Below, piece by piece: positions 49,419 through 58,033 of a stretch of 64,000 bases of DNA. The position numbers and the translations under genes were made by a program. This DNA is from G965203045 sp965203045 (GTDB taxonomy: Bacteria > Pseudomonadota > Gammaproteobacteria > PS1 > Pseudothioglobaceae), in assembly GCA_965203045.1 (NCBI GenBank), contig OZ241850.1, positions 868,001 to 932,000 on the forward strand. Reading direction: 5' to 3'. The notes beneath the pieces were generated by a model. That model was not told the DNA's origin. It ran no database searches and saw only the letters and a program-made list of their open reading frames with translations. Numbering within the stretch: the first letter of the stretch is position 1; every line of letters begins with the position of its first letter.

Positions 49419-51363
49419 TGTCTAAAAACCAACGCGCGCGGTGTTTATTTTTTAAGCTGTCTAATTGCTGGGTGAATGTAGTTAATAATTTGTGCAAAGC
49501 ATCACGTTTGGGGCTTAGTAAATATAGGTGCTGATAGTAATAGTTTGCTTTTTTTTCAATAATAGGTGTGCTTGGTCCTAGTAATTGGACTTTATCACTG
49601 GCAAAATTAAGCAGCAAGTCTTTTATTTGATGTAAAAAATCGCTTGCTTGCTTTTTGTTTTTGGCATTTGTACAAATCAATGCTTGATAACTAAATGGTG
49701 GCAGAGTAGCGCTTTGCCGCTGTTTGAGCATTAATTTTGTAAAGTTTAGGTATTGATGTTGCTTGATATAGATAAAAATAGGGTGGTTGGGTTGATGGGT
49801 TTGAATATAAACTTGTCCGTGATATTTATCTCTACCCGCTCTACCAGCAACTTGTATTAGCAGTTGAGCTAATTTCTCCTCAGCGCGAAAGTCAATACTA
49901 AACAAGCCCGCATCAGCATTTAGGATACCTACTAGACTAAGATTGGCAAAATCATGCCCTTTAGCCAACATTTGGGTGCCAACAATAATACATGGTTTGC
50001 CGCTGGCTATTTTATTTAAGTGGTTTGCCATTGCATTTTTATTGGCAGTATTATCTCTATCAATGCGGATAATGTCAGTGGTTGGAAACTCAGCATATAA
50101 CACCTCTTCTAAACGTTCGGTGCCAAATCCAAGCACACCTATATTAGCGCTATGGCAATTATCACAATTATTAGGTGGCATCCTCTCTACTCCGCAATGA
50201 TGACATTTGAGTCTATAATTGCTTTGGTGGAGCACCATATTAGCGCTACACTTGGTACAAGTAGCTTGCCAACTACATTCCTTGCACAGCAGCACTGGCG
50301 CATAGCCGCGTCTATTGATAAAGAGCATTACTTGAGATTTTTGGTTTAGATGGTTTTTTATATGACCTAATAAGCTACTAGAAAGCACGATATTATTTTC
50401 TTGACGCATATCAATTAAATTAACATGCGGCAAATTAGCGCTACCAGTGCGATTTAATAGGCTTAATAATTGCATTTTTTTATTAAACACATTGTGTAGG
50501 CTTTGTAATGATGGTGTTGCTGAACCAAGTAATAGGGGGATATTTAGCTGTTTAGCGCGGATAAAACTTAACTCTTTGGCACAATACCTAAACTCTGATT
50601 GTTGCTTAAATGAATCATCATGCTCTTCATCAATAATAATTAGTCCTAAATTTTTAATCGGGGTAAAAACTGCAGAACGAGTTCCTAATATCAGCCCTGC
50701 TTCACCTGCTTGGGCTGTTAAATAAGCATCGGTTTTCTCACCTCCACTTAATTGTGAGTGAATAACTGCTATAGTGGTTTTAATACGCGTTCTAAACCGC
50801 GCTATCATCTGTGGCGTTAATCCGATTTCAGGCACCAAAATTAGTATTTGTTTGCCATCTTTAATTAGCGATTGCGCCAAGCTGATATAGACTTCGGTTT
50901 TACCGCTACCAGTGATACCGTGCAGTAAAAACGCTTGATATTTGCGCTTGCTTTTTAATACTACTTTTACAATATTTTGTTGCGCGCTAGATAGGGCAAT
51001 ATTAACTAATTCGCCGTTGTTGTTTGGTAGAGGCTTTTTAATGAGCGCTGGTTTGCCTAGACGTAGATTTTTTGGCAAAGCGGTAAATATCACCTCGCCA
51101 ATTGGGTGGTGGTAGTAATTATGAGCCCATTTGAGTAATTTAATTAAGTCATTACCTAGCACTGCCTTATCATCTAATACCTGAATAATAGGTTTTAGTT
51201 TGCCAGCAAAAGTACTTTTTTTAGGATTAGCTAAGACTACCGCAATTTTAATTCTGCCACTAAATGAAACTTTAACACGTACCCCAATTGGCAATACTCT
51301 AACGCTTAGATAATCAAAGCAAGTATATAATGGGGTGGCAATGGCAACGGAAACTACAAACAA
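49402..51363 (-). CDS. priA: primosomal replication restart helicase PriA
   Basis: This 653-residue helicase reloads the replisome at stalled forks. Walker A is HGITGSGKTEVYISLA near residue 150, Walker B is LIIIDEEHDDSFKQQ, and later helicase motifs include GSATPSLQSL, FINRRGYAP and VAGRAGR. The zinc-binding insert contains CKECSWQATCTKC and the later CHHCG and CDNCHS pairs. It is about 80 residues shorter than the E. coli protein, mostly within the N-terminal 3'-DNA-binding domain. Confidence 0.94.
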   Translation of the reverse strand: MFVVSVAIATPLYTCFDYLSVRVLPIGVRVKVSFSGRIKIAVVLANPKKSTFAGKLKPIIQVLDDKAVLGNDLIKLLKWAHNYYHHPIGEVIFTALPKNLRLGKPALIKKPLPNNNGELVNIALSSAQQNIVKVVLKSKRKYQAFLLHGITGSGKTEVYISLAQSLIKDGKQILILVPEIGLTPQMIARFRTRIKTTIAVIHSQLSGGEKTDAYLTAQAGEAGLILGTRSAVFTPIKNLGLIIIDEEHDDSFKQQSEFRYCAKELSFIRAKQLNIPLLLGSATPSLQSLHNVFNKKMQLLSLLNRTGSANLPHVNLIDMRQENNIVLSSSLLGHIKNHLNQKSQVMLFINRRGYAPVLLCKECSWQATCTKCSANMVLHQSNYRLKCHHCGVERMPPNNCDNCHSANIGVLGFGTERLEEVLYAEFPTTDIIRIDRDNTANKNAMANHLNKIASGKPCIIVGTQMLAKGHDFANLSLVGILNADAGLFSIDFRAEEKLAQLLIQVAGRAGRDKYHGQVYIQTHQPNHPIFIYIKQHQYLNFTKLMLKQRQSATLPPFSYQALICTNAKNKKQASDFLHQIKDLLLNFASDKVQLLGPSTPIIEKKANYYYQHLYLLSPKRDALHKLLTTFTQQLDSLKNKHRARWFLDINPLF

Positions 51364-51392
51364 ATCAGTTAAAATAATTCATTTTATCATTT

Positions 51393-51872
51393 ATGATTGA
51401 CATTCAAAATGATTTAGCAAATAGTGATTGCCCAAATGATAATTGGTTTATAGATGTTGGTAGCAATATTGTTAAGTTTTTGATTAAGCAAGATATTATA
51501 AGATCTGAACAAGCAGGGGCGGATTTACTTATTCGTATTGTTGGTACTGATGAGAGTAATAACCTTAATAAAGTTTATCGTAACCAAGATAAAGCTACCA
51601 ATATTTTAGCATTTAGCGGCATTAATTTAGCTGACTTTCCGCCTAAATTACAGGCTAAACTTGCGCCTCAATTAGGTGAGTTGGTAATATGTTTTGAAGT
51701 AGCGCAAGCTGAGGCTAAAGAGCAAGGAATATCAATTTATCACCATTTAAGCCACCTTATTACCCATGGTATATTACACTTATTAGGATATGGTCATCAA
51801 ACTGATAAACAAGCACAGATAATGGAAGATTTAGAAGCCAAAGTAATTAGTAAAATTGAGAATAAATATTGA
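51393..51872 (+). CDS. ybeY: endoribonuclease YbeY
   Basis: This 159-residue metal-dependent RNase is needed for 16S rRNA 3' maturation and ribosome quality control. The zinc motif is HLITHGILHLLGYGHQT (H-x3-H-x5-H), and the segment NKVYRNQDKATNILAFSG precedes it, as in other YbeY proteins. The start lies 29 bases from the divergent priA start. Confidence 0.95.
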   Translation: MIDIQNDLANSDCPNDNWFIDVGSNIVKFLIKQDIIRSEQAGADLLIRIVGTDESNNLNKVYRNQDKATNILAFSGINLADFPPKLQAKLAPQLGELVICFEVAQAEAKEQGISIYHHLSHLITHGILHLLGYGHQTDKQAQIMEDLEAKVISKIENKY

Positions 51873-51909
51873 TAAAATTTTGGTCAAACAAGAATTTTTG
51901 GTCTTAGAT

Positions 51910-52398
51910 TTAGAGTATAGTTGGTGGCTGGTCTATAGCGCCGCCGCGCTTAATTTCTTCTTTAGTTGCATTTCTAATTGATAGCACTTTTAGGCGGAAT
52001 GTTATCTTTTTACCACACAAAGGGTTATTGCCATCAATAGTTAGTTTACCGTTTTTAATATCGGTAACAAAGAAGTCTCTATGTTGACCTTTTTTGTTTG
52101 ACATAACTATTTTAGTACCAATGCTGTGGTATTGCTTAGGCACGTTGGTAATATCATCAGTAAATACTAGATTTTTATCGTGTTTGCCAAAAATAGTATC
52201 ACAATTAATTGGGACTTCAATTTTATCGCCGACGCATTTGCCACCTAATTCTAATTGGACTGGTTTAAATAGTAAGGTGTAGTTACCATGCACATAGCCT
52301 AGTGGCGTGTCTACTTGTGAGATAATATCACCATTTTTTTGATTAATTACTTGGTAGTTTAACTCAACGAATTTGTTGTTTTTAATTGTTTGTCGCAT
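51910..52398 (-). CDS. FKBP-type peptidyl-prolyl isomerase, SlyD-like
   Basis: This 162-residue cytoplasmic isomerase shows VELNYQVINQKNGDIISQVD, LGYVHGNYTLLFKPVQLELG and KIEVPINCDTIFGKHD, followed by the insert-in-flap chaperone region (DFFVTDIKNGKLTIDGNNPL, CGKKITF). The His-rich metal-binding C-terminal tail of E. coli SlyD is absent. It overlaps by one base with the upstream hypothetical gene. The pair lies downstream of aprA on the same strand. Confidence 0.82.
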   Translation of the reverse strand: MRQTIKNNKFVELNYQVINQKNGDIISQVDTPLGYVHGNYTLLFKPVQLELGGKCVGDKIEVPINCDTIFGKHDKNLVFTDDITNVPKQYHSIGTKIVMSNKKGQHRDFFVTDIKNGKLTIDGNNPLCGKKITFRLKVLSIRNATKEEIKRGGAIDQPPTIL

Positions 52399-52748
52399 TA
52401 AAATATAGTAGCGCCAAATATTTTAACTTCACCCTCTTCTGTCCCTAGCACTAGGCGGCCTAAATATTCGCCATCTAGTTCTTTATTGGTTTGTTTATAA
52501 AGCACAGTAACAAAATTACCGCGCCTTAGGCAACCAAAAACCTCTACCTTTGGTGATAGATTTTTGGTGAGTTTATTATTCGCCCATTGTTTTCCAATTT
52601 CTACTTCATTGGCGCCACGCATCATTTCTTTGCAAAAATTTTTGGTAAAACCAATATAATTTTCATTGTTAGAATGTTTAATTAAATCTTGCCATATTGG
52701 ATTGGCAATGGTTATAATTTCTGCGTCTGTTTTCTCAGTAATACTCAT
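52398..52748 (-). CDS. hypothetical protein next to the apr genes
   Basis: This 116-residue soluble protein has the segments DLIKHSNNENYIGFTKNF, EVEIGKQWANNKLTKNLSPK, FGCLRRGNFVTVLYKQTN and DGEYLGRLVLGTEEGEVKIF. The alternating strands at the C-terminal end recall nuclear-transport-factor-2-like or SnoaL-like small domains, but the assignment is weak. It is coupled to the FKBP gene. The gap to aprA is 69 bases and holds a possible terminator. Confidence 0.6.
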   Translation of the reverse strand: MSITEKTDAEIITIANPIWQDLIKHSNNENYIGFTKNFCKEMMRGANEVEIGKQWANNKLTKNLSPKVEVFGCLRRGNFVTVLYKQTNKELDGEYLGRLVLGTEEGEVKIFGATIF

Positions 52749-52772
52749 TGTATGTAATCTTATAAAAGAGTG

Positions 52773-52795
52773 TTCCCATATTGATGAGGTGGGAA
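52773..52795 (-). terminator. possible terminator after aprMBA
   Basis: TTCCCA (52773-52778) and TGGGAA (52790-52795) form a 6-base stem with an 11-base loop. Read on the minus strand it is followed by CACTCTTTTAT. The stem is short and the loop large, so read-through into the hypothetical and FKBP genes is possible. Confidence 0.4.
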
Positions 52796-52817
52796 TTAGA
52801 GATTTAGTTTAAAAAGT

Positions 52818-54707
52818 TTAGGATGCCTTTTTAGCTTTACTCTTAGTGGCTGAGGCGGATTTTTTATCTTCTTTTTCATCAATAATGTGATAAATTGGCG
52901 CTTTTTCTAATGTCCATTGACCACTGTTGCGGTCGCGGCAAGATATGGTTAGACAATGCCAGTTTTTATCATCTAGCTTCATCGCATCGCCACGGTAGTA
53001 ATAACCGGGCCAACGTGTTTCCTTGCGAAATAAAGTGTGTTGCATTACGCATTCAGAGGTGCGATGACGATGTTTTAGCTCCCAAGCGCGCAGTAATTGA
53101 TGCATGTCTTCAGCGCCGATATGCTCTAAGTCTTCTTCTAAAATTTTGAGTTTTTCAATACCCATACCAAGCAACTTTTCATTAGTCATATAATTAACAC
53201 CAATACCAGCGCAATACTCATCCATAATTTTCTCAAGACGTTGTAAACCTTGCAAAGGCAATAAGTAGCTAGGTGAGACGGTGCCAGCAACAATCTCATT
53301 ACGACCAACTTGGTAATTTTCTAATGGTTGATAGATTTTTTCTTTTAAATCGGCAATTTGCTTATCGGAGACTTTTAAACCTTCAGCTTTGCCGTCATTG
53401 ATATAATTAACAGCAGCCTTGGCAGCAAGGCGACCTTCGGTAAATGAGCCTGATGAGAAAGCATGCGCGGTGCCACCAATAGCGTCCCCTGCGCCAAATA
53501 AACCTTCAACAGTCATCATTCTGTTATAACCCCAGAAATATTCTGGTGGTGAAATATCTTCAGGACCTGAACACCACGCCCCAGAACAAGTAGCGTGTGA
53601 ACCCATTACATAAGGCTCAGAGGTTGTTAGCTCGGGGTTCATATATTTAGGGTCAATATTTTGCGATGCCCAAACTACTGCCTGACCAACAGTCATACCT
53701 AAGAAATTTTCCCAGCCAACTTCTTCTAAGTGTGGGTCTTGAAAAGCTTCCATAGTTACCATGTGAATGGGGCCACGACCAGCATTTACCTCAGATATAA
53801 AAGCGTGGTTACGCAAGCAGGTTGGAGTTGGGTGGTGGTCAATGTATTCACCAACCATTTTTTTAGTATCATCATACCATTTGGATTCATACTCTTCACC
53901 GTAGGCATTTTGAGTATAGGTTTTAAGGTGTAAAAAGTAAGCTCCAACTGGGCCATAGCCGTCTTTAAAGCGGGCAAGCACAATACGGTTTTCCATTTGT
54001 GTCATTTTCGCCCCAGCTTCAATTGCCAAAGCATAAGCTGAACCTGAACTCCATGGGGCATACCAAGTTCGTCCCATACCCTCACCAACCGAGCGCGGTT
54101 TGAAAATATGCGAAGCGCCACCAGCGCCGATGATAACAGTTTTAGCGCGGAATACATGGTAATTACCAGTGCGACAGTTAAAACCAACTGCGCCAGCGGC
54201 GCGATTTTCTTTGGTTTCATCCATTAATATGTGCGTTACCATAATGCGGTTATAAACTTTATCTGCTGATTTTTTTGCCGCTTCGGCAACAATAGGTTTG
54301 TAGGACTCACCATGAATCATAATTTGCCATTTGCCTTCACGTTGGTAGCGACCAGTTTTAGGATTACGCATGAGTGGTAAGCCCCATTCTTCAAATTTAT
54401 GCACTGCGGAATCTACATGACGCGCCATATCATAAGCTAGGTCTTCACGCACTATACCCATTAAGTCATTTCTAGCATAACGTACATGGTCTTCGGGGTT
54501 ATTTTCCTTCCATTGTGTGCCCATATAGCAATTAATAGCATATAGGCCTTGGGCAACTGCGCCTGAGCGGTCTATATTAGCTTTTTCGGCAATGACGATA
54601 CGTTTATCGCGTCCCCAATAGCGCGCTTCATAAGCAGCGCCAGTGCCACCCATCCCAGCGCCTGCTACTAAAATATCGCAATTTTCATAAATTGTTTTAA
54701 TTCTCAT
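52818..54707 (-). CDS. aprA: adenylylsulfate reductase, alpha subunit
   Basis: This 629-residue FAD enzyme oxidises sulfite with AMP to adenylylsulfate (APS) in sulfur oxidisers. The FAD-binding motif lies near the N-terminus, ILVAGAGMGGTGAAYEARYW, followed by KRIVIAEKANIDRSGAVAQG. The active-site region has RARVIIGAGG-like AKTVIIGAGGASHIFKPRS and VGSHATC-like VMGSHATCSGAWC, with the conserved His and Arg residues. The C-terminus carries a Lys/Ala/Ser-rich tail (ASATKSKAKKAS). It overlaps aprB by one base and is the last gene of aprMBA. Confidence 0.96.
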   Translation of the reverse strand: MRIKTIYENCDILVAGAGMGGTGAAYEARYWGRDKRIVIAEKANIDRSGAVAQGLYAINCYMGTQWKENNPEDHVRYARNDLMGIVREDLAYDMARHVDSAVHKFEEWGLPLMRNPKTGRYQREGKWQIMIHGESYKPIVAEAAKKSADKVYNRIMVTHILMDETKENRAAGAVGFNCRTGNYHVFRAKTVIIGAGGASHIFKPRSVGEGMGRTWYAPWSSGSAYALAIEAGAKMTQMENRIVLARFKDGYGPVGAYFLHLKTYTQNAYGEEYESKWYDDTKKMVGEYIDHHPTPTCLRNHAFISEVNAGRGPIHMVTMEAFQDPHLEEVGWENFLGMTVGQAVVWASQNIDPKYMNPELTTSEPYVMGSHATCSGAWCSGPEDISPPEYFWGYNRMMTVEGLFGAGDAIGGTAHAFSSGSFTEGRLAAKAAVNYINDGKAEGLKVSDKQIADLKEKIYQPLENYQVGRNEIVAGTVSPSYLLPLQGLQRLEKIMDEYCAGIGVNYMTNEKLLGMGIEKLKILEEDLEHIGAEDMHQLLRAWELKHRHRTSECVMQHTLFRKETRWPGYYYRGDAMKLDDKNWHCLTISCRDRNSGQWTLEKAPIYHIIDEKEDKKSASATKSKAKKAS

Positions 54708-55183
54708 TAGTAATATACTCCTTCTTTAAGCTTTAGACCATTAGTCTTAAATGTGTGTAGTCCTTCTTCTAAGTTTAGGGCATCAGGTTCAAAACATAAA
54801 TATGAATTGCTATATTCTTCTTTTTTAGGTTCTGGTAATTCAGCTAGTTTAGGAATTTCTTTGCCCCAAGGTTTGGTAGTAATTGGTGATAAGAACTCTT
54901 TTTCACGGCCATCGCGAAATTTAATTTTCCAAGCGATAGTGCCCTTTTTTTCATCACGATGAACTCTAACACTATGTCCGAGCGGGGCAAAATCCGCATA
55001 ACCACGCACATCAATAGCGTGTTGCGGGCAAGCCTTAACGCAAGAATAACACTCCCAGCACATATTAGGCTCAATATTGTAGGCGCGACGATAAGTTTTA
55101 TCAATGTGCATAATATCAGATGGACAGATATCAACACAATGCCCGCAGCCGTCACAACGAGTCATATATACAAAAGTAGGCAT
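54707..55183 (-). CDS. aprB: adenylylsulfate reductase, beta subunit
   Basis: This 158-residue ferredoxin-like subunit carries electrons from AprA to the membrane acceptor. It has two [4Fe-4S] motifs: CDGCGHCVDICPSDIMH and CWECYSCVKACPQHAIDV. The C-terminal half wraps around AprA in known structures. It overlaps aprA by one base at its 3' end and follows aprM by 43 bases. Confidence 0.97.
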   Translation of the reverse strand: MPTFVYMTRCDGCGHCVDICPSDIMHIDKTYRRAYNIEPNMCWECYSCVKACPQHAIDVRGYADFAPLGHSVRVHRDEKKGTIAWKIKFRDGREKEFLSPITTKPWGKEIPKLAELPEPKKEEYSNSYLCFEPDALNLEEGLHTFKTNGLKLKEGVYY

Positions 55184-55226
55184 ATTTTTCTCTCCTTATT
55201 TAATTGATTATTAACAAAAATTAGTA

Positions 55227-56042
55227 TTAGTAGTTTCTAGGCGCTTCTCGGTCAATACCAAGGCCCATATCCATAGGGGCGTCTTTTAATAATTCCATAG
55301 AATGTCTTTTTCTCTGGGCAGGGTCATCTCTACTTAAAGTTGGCAGATTTTCATTGGAGCCATCGGCTTCAATCAGACGTTTATTAAAAGCCGCAGCTGG
55401 TTTGAAAAACATGTGGGCAAACTTAGACCATAACACTGTGCCAAATAACAAAGTGCTGGCGATAATAAATAGACTAAACAATAAAAAGTTATTATCCGAA
55501 TAAGACCAAAGTAGCGCTAGTAATGAGGTTGACATTAGTCCTAGACTAAATATATCCATTGGGGCTAGACTAAATCTTTTATTAGCCTCGGCAACAACAT
55601 CAACACGAATAAACAGCCAAAACCACCAACTACCAATAGCCAGCATGATAGCGCCAATATGCCACAGCACAGGTAGTATTGAATTAGCACTAGGCGGACT
55701 AAAGGCTATAATTGCTGTAGTTGCTACAAATATAATAAAGCCATACATAGTTATTAGGTGGGCAATTCTGCGTTTACTTCTACCAAATTCGCCTGATAGG
55801 GCAACATCTTCTACCAAAGTTTTAACTGCAATCAATCCCACCTCGCCACCGCTAATCTCTTTGGTTGCGCTTTTTTTCCCTTGTTGATAATTACGAAAAA
55901 AATATTGAGCGCTTTTTTTATGCCACATATCTAAAATTGTGCCCCCTATTACTAATATTACCATAGCAATAATGTAATATTGCATTGCCTCTGGGGTAAT
56001 ATTAAATGCCGATAATTCAGCAAATGGGTTGGTCGTTATCAT
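55227..56042 (-). CDS. aprM: AprM, membrane subunit for adenylylsulfate reductase
   Basis: This 271-residue protein has six or seven hydrophobic segments. It is related to HdrE/NarI-like cytochrome b proteins, and histidines near the membrane helices could bind haem (for example in RRIAHLITMYGFIIF and VLWHIGAIMLAIGSW). In sulfur oxidisers such as Allochromatium, aprM stands in front of aprBA and replaces the Qmo complex as electron acceptor from AprBA to quinone. Here it is the first gene of aprMBA and is divergent from sat. Confidence 0.92.
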   Translation of the reverse strand: MITTNPFAELSAFNITPEAMQYYIIAMVILVIGGTILDMWHKKSAQYFFRNYQQGKKSATKEISGGEVGLIAVKTLVEDVALSGEFGRSKRRIAHLITMYGFIIFVATTAIIAFSPPSANSILPVLWHIGAIMLAIGSWWFWLFIRVDVVAEANKRFSLAPMDIFSLGLMSTSLLALLWSYSDNNFLLFSLFIIASTLLFGTVLWSKFAHMFFKPAAAFNKRLIEADGSNENLPTLSRDDPAQRKRHSMELLKDAPMDMGLGIDREAPRNY

Positions 56043-56115
56043 AATTTCTCCTTAATTATTGAAAACAAAATAAAGGTCACAATTTAAAAGCTATTCAAAT
56101 TTTAAATGGCAGTTA

Positions 56116-56180
56116 TTATACAATAAAATTTTGTTCTGCCTATTAGAAATCAGTGAGACATTATACAATAATATTTTGTT
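56116..56180. repeat. two 20-base direct repeats in the aprM-sat divergent region
   Basis: TTATACAATAAAATTTTGTT (56116-56135) and TTATACAATAATATTTTGTT (56161-56180) differ at a single base and are spaced 45 bases start to start. Read on the minus strand each ends in TATAA, and TATAAT boxes extend across the left ends, so each may contain a -10 region for aprM. Each also contains the imperfect palindrome ACAA-N7-TTGT. Related text (ATATTTTGTT, AAATTTTGTT) occurs upstream of dsrA. Confidence 0.6.
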
Positions 56181-56200
56181 ATAAAAACCTATTTACCCCC

Positions 56201-56229
56201 TTGACAATTAAAGCATTGTTAAGAATAAT
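56201..56229 (+). promoter_or_regulatory. sigma70-type promoter of sat
   Basis: TTGACA (56201-56206), a 17-base spacer and AATAAT (56224-56229) stand 30 bases before the GTG start. A GGAG ribosome-binding site follows. The -35 box is the exact consensus. Confidence 0.7.
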
Positions 56230-56258
56230 AATGTCCTTTATTTTGGAGAATTATTATA

Positions 56259-57476
56259 GTGCCAAGTCTAGTCAAACCACATGGTAGTGATAATATTGTG
56301 CCGCTGTTATTAGCAGAAGATAGCCTACCTGCTGCTTTGGAGAATGCTAAGCAATTACCAAAAATTTTACTCAGTTCACGTGAACTAGGTGATGTGATTA
56401 TGCTTGGTATTGGCGGTTTTACTCCGCTTAGCGGCTTTATGGGAAAGAAGGATTGGCAAGGTGTTTGTGATAATATGCAAATGCAGGACGGCCTATTTTG
56501 GCCCATTCCTATTACTTTGTCTGCTACCACTGCTGAGGCTGATACTGTTAGTGTTGGCGGTAGGGCGGCATTAGTTAGTGCTGAGAGTGGTCAAATCATG
56601 GCAAGTATTACTATTGGTGAAAAATACACCATTGATAAAAATCATGAGTGCATGCAGGTATTTAAAACTACTGATAAAAGCCATCCGGGAGTAAAAATGG
56701 TCATGCAACAAGGTGAGGTTAATATTGCTGGTGATATTGAGGTTTATTCGCAAGGTGATTTTCCTAAGCAGTATGGCGACTTGTATATGACTCCGAGTCA
56801 AACCAGAGATTATTTCACCCAAAAAGGTTGGTCAACTATCGCCGCTTTTCAAACTCGCAACCCTATGCATCGTTCGCATGAATATTTGGCAAAAATTGCT
56901 ATTGAAATTTGCGACGGTATTATGATTCACTCTTTATTGGGCAAACTTAAATCGGGTGATATTCCAGCCCAAGTTCGCAGTGATGCTATTGCTACTTTAA
57001 TTGATAATTATTTTGTAAACGATACTGTTTTACAATCAGGATACCCGCTAGATATGCGTTATGGCGGACCACGAGAAGCGTTATTACATGCCTTATTTCG
57101 CCAAAATTATGGCTGTTCGCATTTAATTGTAGGTAGAGACCATGCTGGGGTTGGTGATTATTATGGTCCTTTTGACGCCCATGATATTTTTGACCAAATT
57201 CCTGAAGACGCTCTAAAAACTAAGCCACTTAAAATTGACTGGACTTTTTGGTGTAATAAGTGTGATGGTATGGCGAGTATGAAAACTTGTCCTCATCAGG
57301 CAGATGATAGATTATTATTATCAGGGACTAAATTACGTCACATGCTTAGTGAAAATTTAGAAGTTCCAGATAATTTTTCTCGTCCAGAGGTGCTTGCTAT
57401 ATTACGCAAGTATTACGCCAGCCTTAAAGATGATGAAAAGGTTAAAGTTAAATTATCTGGCCATTCGGCTAAATAA
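56259..57476 (+). CDS. sat: ATP sulfurylase (sulfate adenylyltransferase)
   Basis: This 405-residue enzyme works in this context from APS plus PPi to sulfate plus ATP. The nucleotide-binding site is QTRNPMHRSHEYL near residue 198, and IVGRDHAGVGDYYGPFDAHD comes later. A zinc-binding motif of bacterial dissimilatory-type Sat is visible as CNKCDGMASMKTCPHQ. It starts with GTG. It is divergent from aprMBA with direct repeats and a clear promoter in between, so sulfite oxidation and its ATP-yielding step are controlled together. Confidence 0.96.
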   Translation: MPSLVKPHGSDNIVPLLLAEDSLPAALENAKQLPKILLSSRELGDVIMLGIGGFTPLSGFMGKKDWQGVCDNMQMQDGLFWPIPITLSATTAEADTVSVGGRAALVSAESGQIMASITIGEKYTIDKNHECMQVFKTTDKSHPGVKMVMQQGEVNIAGDIEVYSQGDFPKQYGDLYMTPSQTRDYFTQKGWSTIAAFQTRNPMHRSHEYLAKIAIEICDGIMIHSLLGKLKSGDIPAQVRSDAIATLIDNYFVNDTVLQSGYPLDMRYGGPREALLHALFRQNYGCSHLIVGRDHAGVGDYYGPFDAHDIFDQIPEDALKTKPLKIDWTFWCNKCDGMASMKTCPHQADDRLLLSGTKLRHMLSENLEVPDNFSRPEVLAILRKYYASLKDDEKVKVKLSGHSAK

Positions 57477-57498
57477 GCAATAATTAAAAGTTTTTAAG

Positions 57499-57984
57499 GT
57501 GAGCGCTAAAAAGATTATCATTATTTCTGATACTCACGGATTTATTCATCCTAGTATTGTAAGTTTGGCAAGTAGTTGTGATATTGCTATTCATGCTGGT
57601 GATATAGTTGATTATGCTAGCTTAGAGCAGTTGCAACCGCATGAACAATTAATTGCTGTTGCTGGTAATAATGATGCTCATATTCCTCATTTAAAAGATA
57701 GCGCTGTTTTGCAGTTGTTTAGTCATAAAATTGTTATTGAACATGGCCATAAACATGGTCATTATCAGCCATCTCATGAGTCATTGCGGCAGTCTTATCC
57801 ACAGGCAAAAATTATTATTTATGGTCATACTCATAAGCAAGTAATTGATAAGACAACTACGCCTTGGGTAGTTAATCCCGGCGCTGCTGGCAGGGTGCGT
57901 ACCCATGGTGGTTCGTCTTGTTTGATATTAACCGCTGCAGATAGTAAAGACTGGAGGTTAAAACCGCTCAGGTTTGCCGATTAA
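57499..57984 (+). CDS. YfcE/MJ0936-type metallophosphoesterase
   Basis: This 161-residue phosphodiesterase belongs to the calcineurin-like superfamily. The metal-binding motifs are complete: IISDTHGF, AIHAGDIVDY, VAGNNDAH, IVIEHGHKHGHYQPS, IIYGHTHKQV and VVNPGAAG. The substrate is unknown. Members hydrolyse phosphodiesters or small phosphates. It follows sat by 22 bases, starts with GTG and precedes the PPi-phosphofructokinase, so it may share the same transcript. Confidence 0.87.
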   Translation: MSAKKIIIISDTHGFIHPSIVSLASSCDIAIHAGDIVDYASLEQLQPHEQLIAVAGNNDAHIPHLKDSAVLQLFSHKIVIEHGHKHGHYQPSHESLRQSYPQAKIIIYGHTHKQVIDKTTTPWVVNPGAAGRVRTHGGSSCLILTAADSKDWRLKPLRFAD

Positions 57985-58033
57985 AGATATTAATATTGGT
58001 ATAATCACCACCTTATTTTAAGATTTAAAAATT

